This document shows, one piece after another, positions 61,352 through 64,000 of a stretch of DNA of 64,000 nucleotides. Made by a program: the position numbers and the translations under genes. The stretch spans positions 744,001 through 808,000 of the forward strand of contig NZ_JQJJ01000008.1 in assembly GCF_000745475.1 (NCBI RefSeq), written 5' to 3'. The notes beneath the pieces were generated by a model, which worked only from the letters and a program-made list of their open reading frames with translations, was not told the origin of the DNA and searched no databases. The DNA is from Allobosea sp. UNC402CLCol. Its GTDB lineage: Bacteria; Pseudomonadota; Alphaproteobacteria; Rhizobiales; Beijerinckiaceae. Each line of letters begins with the position of its first letter. Position 1 is the first letter of the stretch.

Positions 61352-62806
61352 TCAGGCGGAAGGCGCGGTTCTCAATGCGCGGAAGAGGTCGAGATACAAA
61401 GCCTTCTCGCCCGCGATCAGGAGCAGCGCCGCGACATAGGCCACGCCGAACGAGCCCACATCCAGCATGAGGCGCAGCACCGGCGACAGCGCCGGCGCCG
61501 TGAGCGCATGCACCGCATAGGCGAACCCGCCCGCGACCACGCTTGCGGCCAAAGGGTTCGCCAGCGCCCCGACGAACTCGCGGTATCGAATCCCGGTCCC
61601 GCGCAGCGCCCAGATCGTGATCGGAATGACCTTGAGCACCATGACGGTCGAATAAGCCAATGCGACGCCATGCGGCCCGTAAGGAAGCCCGATCAGCACG
61701 CCCGCGATCATCAGCGGGGCGGAGAACAGCCCGATATACACCCCGCGCCGGACCAATCCGAGCGCGTTGAGCAGCCAGCCCAGCGGATTCGAGATCGCGA
61801 ACACCAGGATCGTCGGAGCGAGGATCCTGAAGATCTCGACGGCGCCGATCCATTTCGGGCCCAGGACCACCAGGATCAGGTCGTCGGCGAAGAGCCCGCA
61901 CACGACCGTCAACGGCAAGGTCAGCGTCACCACCAGCGAATAGCCTTTCAGGAAGTAGCGCCGGAAGCGATCGAGATCGCCCTTGGTCCGCGACAGCGCC
62001 GCGAAGGCGACCTCTCCGATCGTCACATTCAGATTCTCGGTCGGGAAATTGATCAGATAGAAGCTGCGGCTGTAGAGACCGGTCGCTTCCGTGCCCCAGA
62101 CACGCCCGAGCAGAAGCTTGTCGATGTTATTCGTGACGTAGGACAGGAAGCCGGTCGCTGTCGTCCCGACGCCGAAGCGCAGCATGGAGCGGATACCGGA
62201 AGCGATCCGTGGCCGGCCCGGAATCCAGCCGGTCGCCAGCCACAGGCCGATGGTGGTGGCCAGCGGCAGCGTGATCGTCATCGAGACGATCGACCAATAG
62301 CCATAGCCGGCCATGGCCATCCCGATCGACACCACCGTCGCGATCAGCAGCGAGCTGATCTCGATCTTCGCCGAGGTCCCGAACGCCATGCGACGCTGAA
62401 GCAGCACGCCCTGCTGGACGCCGGCGGCGGTGATGATGAAGGTGAAGGCGATCACGTCCATGATCTCGAGCAGGCGCGGCTCGTTGTAGAACGCGCTGAC
62501 CAGCGGCGCGGCGGCGATGGCGATCAGCGTCAGCAAGGCGCCGAAGATCAGGTTCAGCCAGAACAGCGACGACGACTCGACCTCGCTCAGCTCCTCGCGC
62601 TGGATCGCGGCCTGGAACAGGCCGAAGCAACCGAACATGTTCAGCACGCCGGTGAACGCCGTCACCATGGTGACGAGGCCATAATCCTCGGGCGTCAGCA
62701 GCCGGCCCAGGATCATGAGCGAGGCGATGCGGACCGTGAAGCCGAGCCCGCGCGAGCCCACATTGATGAGCCCGGCGCGAACAGTCCTGCCCTTCAGATC
62801 ATGCAT
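61352..62806 (-). CDS. Oligosaccharide flippase (Wzx/MOP superfamily)
   Basis: 484 aa, about 12 to 14 helices. GLINVGSRGLGFTVRIASLMILGRLLTPEDYGLVTMVTAFTGVLNMFGCFGLFQAAIQREELSEVE is the WzxC-type N-terminus. It would move lipid-linked repeat units across the membrane. ATG 62806 is the family start; a longer frame to 62884 is not conserved. Twenty bases after the PIG-L gene. Confidence 0.9.
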   Translation of the reverse strand: MHDLKGRTVRAGLINVGSRGLGFTVRIASLMILGRLLTPEDYGLVTMVTAFTGVLNMFGCFGLFQAAIQREELSEVESSSLFWLNLIFGALLTLIAIAAAPLVSAFYNEPRLLEIMDVIAFTFIITAAGVQQGVLLQRRMAFGTSAKIEISSLLIATVVSIGMAMAGYGYWSIVSMTITLPLATTIGLWLATGWIPGRPRIASGIRSMLRFGVGTTATGFLSYVTNNIDKLLLGRVWGTEATGLYSRSFYLINFPTENLNVTIGEVAFAALSRTKGDLDRFRRYFLKGYSLVVTLTLPLTVVCGLFADDLILVVLGPKWIGAVEIFRILAPTILVFAISNPLGWLLNALGLVRRGVYIGLFSAPLMIAGVLIGLPYGPHGVALAYSTVMVLKVIPITIWALRGTGIRYREFVGALANPLAASVVAGGFAYAVHALTAPALSPVLRLMLDVGSFGVAYVAALLLIAGEKALYLDLFRALRTAPSA

Positions 62807-62826
62807 GACGTTTCTCGATTGCCGGT

Positions 62827-63477
62827 TCAGAGCATCAGCTTCCGGGCATAGAAGGCCTCGGCGTATCCACTCGGCGCGTTGCATTCCATTCCGCGCAACC
62901 GCATCAGCGCCATGAAGGTCGAGCGGTCGAACCAGTGCTTGTTGCCTTGGGACTTGAACGTATCGAGGATCAGATCGACCTTCTTTTCGCAGATTTCATC
63001 TGAAAGAGCGTTGAAGACGATCGGCTGTCCGAGATCCCCGTCATATTTCGGAATCTCGTATTCCAGGATCAGATGGCTGCGAAACGTGTTCCAGGTCAGC
63101 TCGGCGATCAGCCGGTGGTCCTGATGCGAATCGTGACGGTTGTGGGTGAAGATGATGTCCGGCGAGACCTCTCGCTTCAGCTCCTCGAAGACGTTCTTGA
63201 TGTCGGCTCCGACGAACGGCATGTAGCCGTCCTGGAAATCCTTCAGGATGACCCGCTTCATGCGGGCGGGGTCGACGAATTGCCTTGCCCCGTTCTCCGC
63301 TTCCGCGGCGCGGGTTCCGTTGGCGCTGAAGACGACCCAATGGAACACCGCCTCGCGCTCCGCCGCGATCTGCAGCACCGTTCCGCCGCAGCCGATCTCG
63401 ATGTCGTCGGAATGACATCCCAGACACAGGATCTGCAGCGGCGACGCAGCGCCGCCATCCGGCTTCAGGCGCAGCAT
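62827..63477 (-). CDS. PIG-L family deacetylase
   Basis: 216 aa from ATG 63477. LCLGCHSDDIEIGCGGTVLQ carries the zinc motif HxDD (here CHSDDIE), and FTHNRHDSHQDHRLIAELTWNTF carries the second His-Asp-His part. PIG-L/LmbE enzymes deacetylate N-acetylated sugars or other amides. In this cluster it may deacetylate a repeat-unit amino sugar. It starts two bases before the rfbF stop. Confidence 0.92.
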   Translation of the reverse strand: MLRLKPDGGAASPLQILCLGCHSDDIEIGCGGTVLQIAAEREAVFHWVVFSANGTRAAEAENGARQFVDPARMKRVILKDFQDGYMPFVGADIKNVFEELKREVSPDIIFTHNRHDSHQDHRLIAELTWNTFRSHLILEYEIPKYDGDLGQPIVFNALSDEICEKKVDLILDTFKSQGNKHWFDRSTFMALMRLRGMECNAPSGYAEAFYARKLML

Positions 63478-63479
63478 GG

Positions 63480-64000
63480 TCACGCCACCTGCGTCATCGT
63501 GGGAGCGACCGGCGTGATCGCAGGAGCCACCGGCGCCATCGCGGGATACGAGATGGTGGCGCAGTCCTTCCACACCTTCCAAGGCGGGTTGGTATCGTTG
63601 AGCTCCTCGAGGCGCTGCTTGTCCTTGAAGGTGTCCATGCACTGCCAGAATCCGGTGCATTTATGCGCCAGCAGGGCCTGGCGCTGGATCAGCCGCGCGA
63701 ACGGCTCCCGCACCAGCTCGTCGCCCGGGTTGATGTAGTCGAAGATCTCGTTGCGGAAGACGAAGAAGCCGCCATTGATCCAGATGTCGGAATTGCTCAA
63801 CGCCGCCACCTCGGCGATCTTGCCCTCGGGCGTCGTCCTAACGATGTCGAAGCTCGCCGTCGGCTGCACCAGCAGCAGCGAGGCCACGGCATCGCTCCGC
63901 TGCAGCTCGCCGATCATCGTCGGAAGGTGCAGGTCGCTGAGACCGTCGCCGTAATTCGCCAGGAAGTACTCCTCGCCGCGCAGATAGGGCTGGACCGCCT
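63480..64000 (-). CDS. rfbF: Glucose-1-phosphate cytidylyltransferase, C-terminal part
   Basis: About 173 codons up to the right edge; the start is outside. Visible: EEYFLANYGDGLSDLHLPTMIGEL, then TPEGKIAEVAALSNSDIWINGGFFVFRNEIFDYI and LVREPFARLIQRQALLAHKCTGFWQCMDTFKDKQRLEEL, the RfbF C-terminal pattern. Makes CDP-glucose from CTP and glucose 1-phosphate. The last 21 residues are three heptads PAMAPVA, PAITPVA and PTMTQVA, which are not part of the usual enzyme. Confidence 0.9.
   Translation of the reverse strand, partial: AVQPYLRGEEYFLANYGDGLSDLHLPTMIGELQRSDAVASLLLVQPTASFDIVRTTPEGKIAEVAALSNSDIWINGGFFVFRNEIFDYINPGDELVREPFARLIQRQALLAHKCTGFWQCMDTFKDKQRLEELNDTNPPWKVWKDCATISYPAMAPVAPAITPVAPTMTQVA

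Noticed and set aside
61331-62851. Plus-strand open frame antisense to the flippase
   Set aside because: Composition typical of antisense frames (Gln, Arg, Asp, His); the minus-strand frame is an evident membrane protein.
1-64000. Search for CRISPR arrays, insertion sequences and transposases
   Set aside because: No regularly spaced repeats, transposase motifs or terminal inverted repeats were seen when reading both strands.

Overview
The window looks like chromosomal DNA of a GC-rich alphaproteobacterium of the order Hyphomicrobiales (Rhizobiales). The signs are a CtrA/FlbD-type flagellar regulon (flbD, a sciP/DUF1153 gene, putative CtrA boxes), a PmtA-like phospholipid methyltransferase, Bug/TctC and Liv transporters, and many small ANDN/Tat-type proteins. 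A Bosea- or Methylobacterium-like genus is my guess from gene content only; no database was searched. Gene identities come from motifs and family knowledge.

Layout. (1) 1-19.6 kb is a flagellar region: fliI' (cut by the window edge), fliJ, flhA, then an operon on the minus strand fliF-fliG-fliH-fliN-flbD, then sciP, flgD and fliK. Unrelated genes interrupt it: a small molybdopterin-domain protein, a DUF1304 protein and an MFS carrier lie between fliI and fliJ. A GNAT, a DUF305 pair, a YbhN-like membrane protein and an EamA carrier lie between fliJ and flhA. A plus-strand block of two paralogous Tat-type His/Tyr/Arg-rich small proteins around an MFS carrier lies between flhA and flbD. (2) 19.7-21.8 kb is housekeeping: mnmA, a PmtA-like methyltransferase, tRNA-Met. 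(3) 22.2-31.8 kb is a catabolic/uptake cluster: flavin monooxygenase, RidA-like, DUF1028, LysR, M20 peptidase, LivFGMH and divergent LivJ.

(4) 32.2-39.6 kb makes sugar-nucleotide precursors: pgm, ugd, manC and a phosphomannomutase-like protein. Two tiny related membrane peptides lie beside ugd and manC. (5) 39.6-44.6 kb is carboxylate metabolism: a TctC-type binding protein divergent from gntR-dapA-like, with a perfect 18-bp palindrome between them, then an orphan DUF2793 phage-like gene and an Asp/Glu racemase-family gene. (6) 44.8-47.9 kb holds VanZ, the initiating polyprenyl-phosphate sugar transferase and a WecG/TagA-like protein. (7) 48.1-52.5 kb holds a marR-emrA-emrB efflux operon and a PfkB sugar kinase.

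(8) 52.7-64 kb is a surface-polysaccharide locus on the minus strand: a LuxR-type regulator, an unusual AT-richer intergenic region, then (reading leftward from the right edge) rfbF', PIG-L deacetylase, flippase, RmlC-like epimerase, SAF-domain oxidoreductase, rfbG, UGM-like flavoprotein, pyruvyltransferase-like and GT2. Together these suggest a CDP-sugar-containing, possibly pyruvylated exopolysaccharide or O-antigen. Precursors would come from region 4 and initiation from the transferase in region 6. I saw no CRISPR array, insertion sequence, rRNA or prophage.
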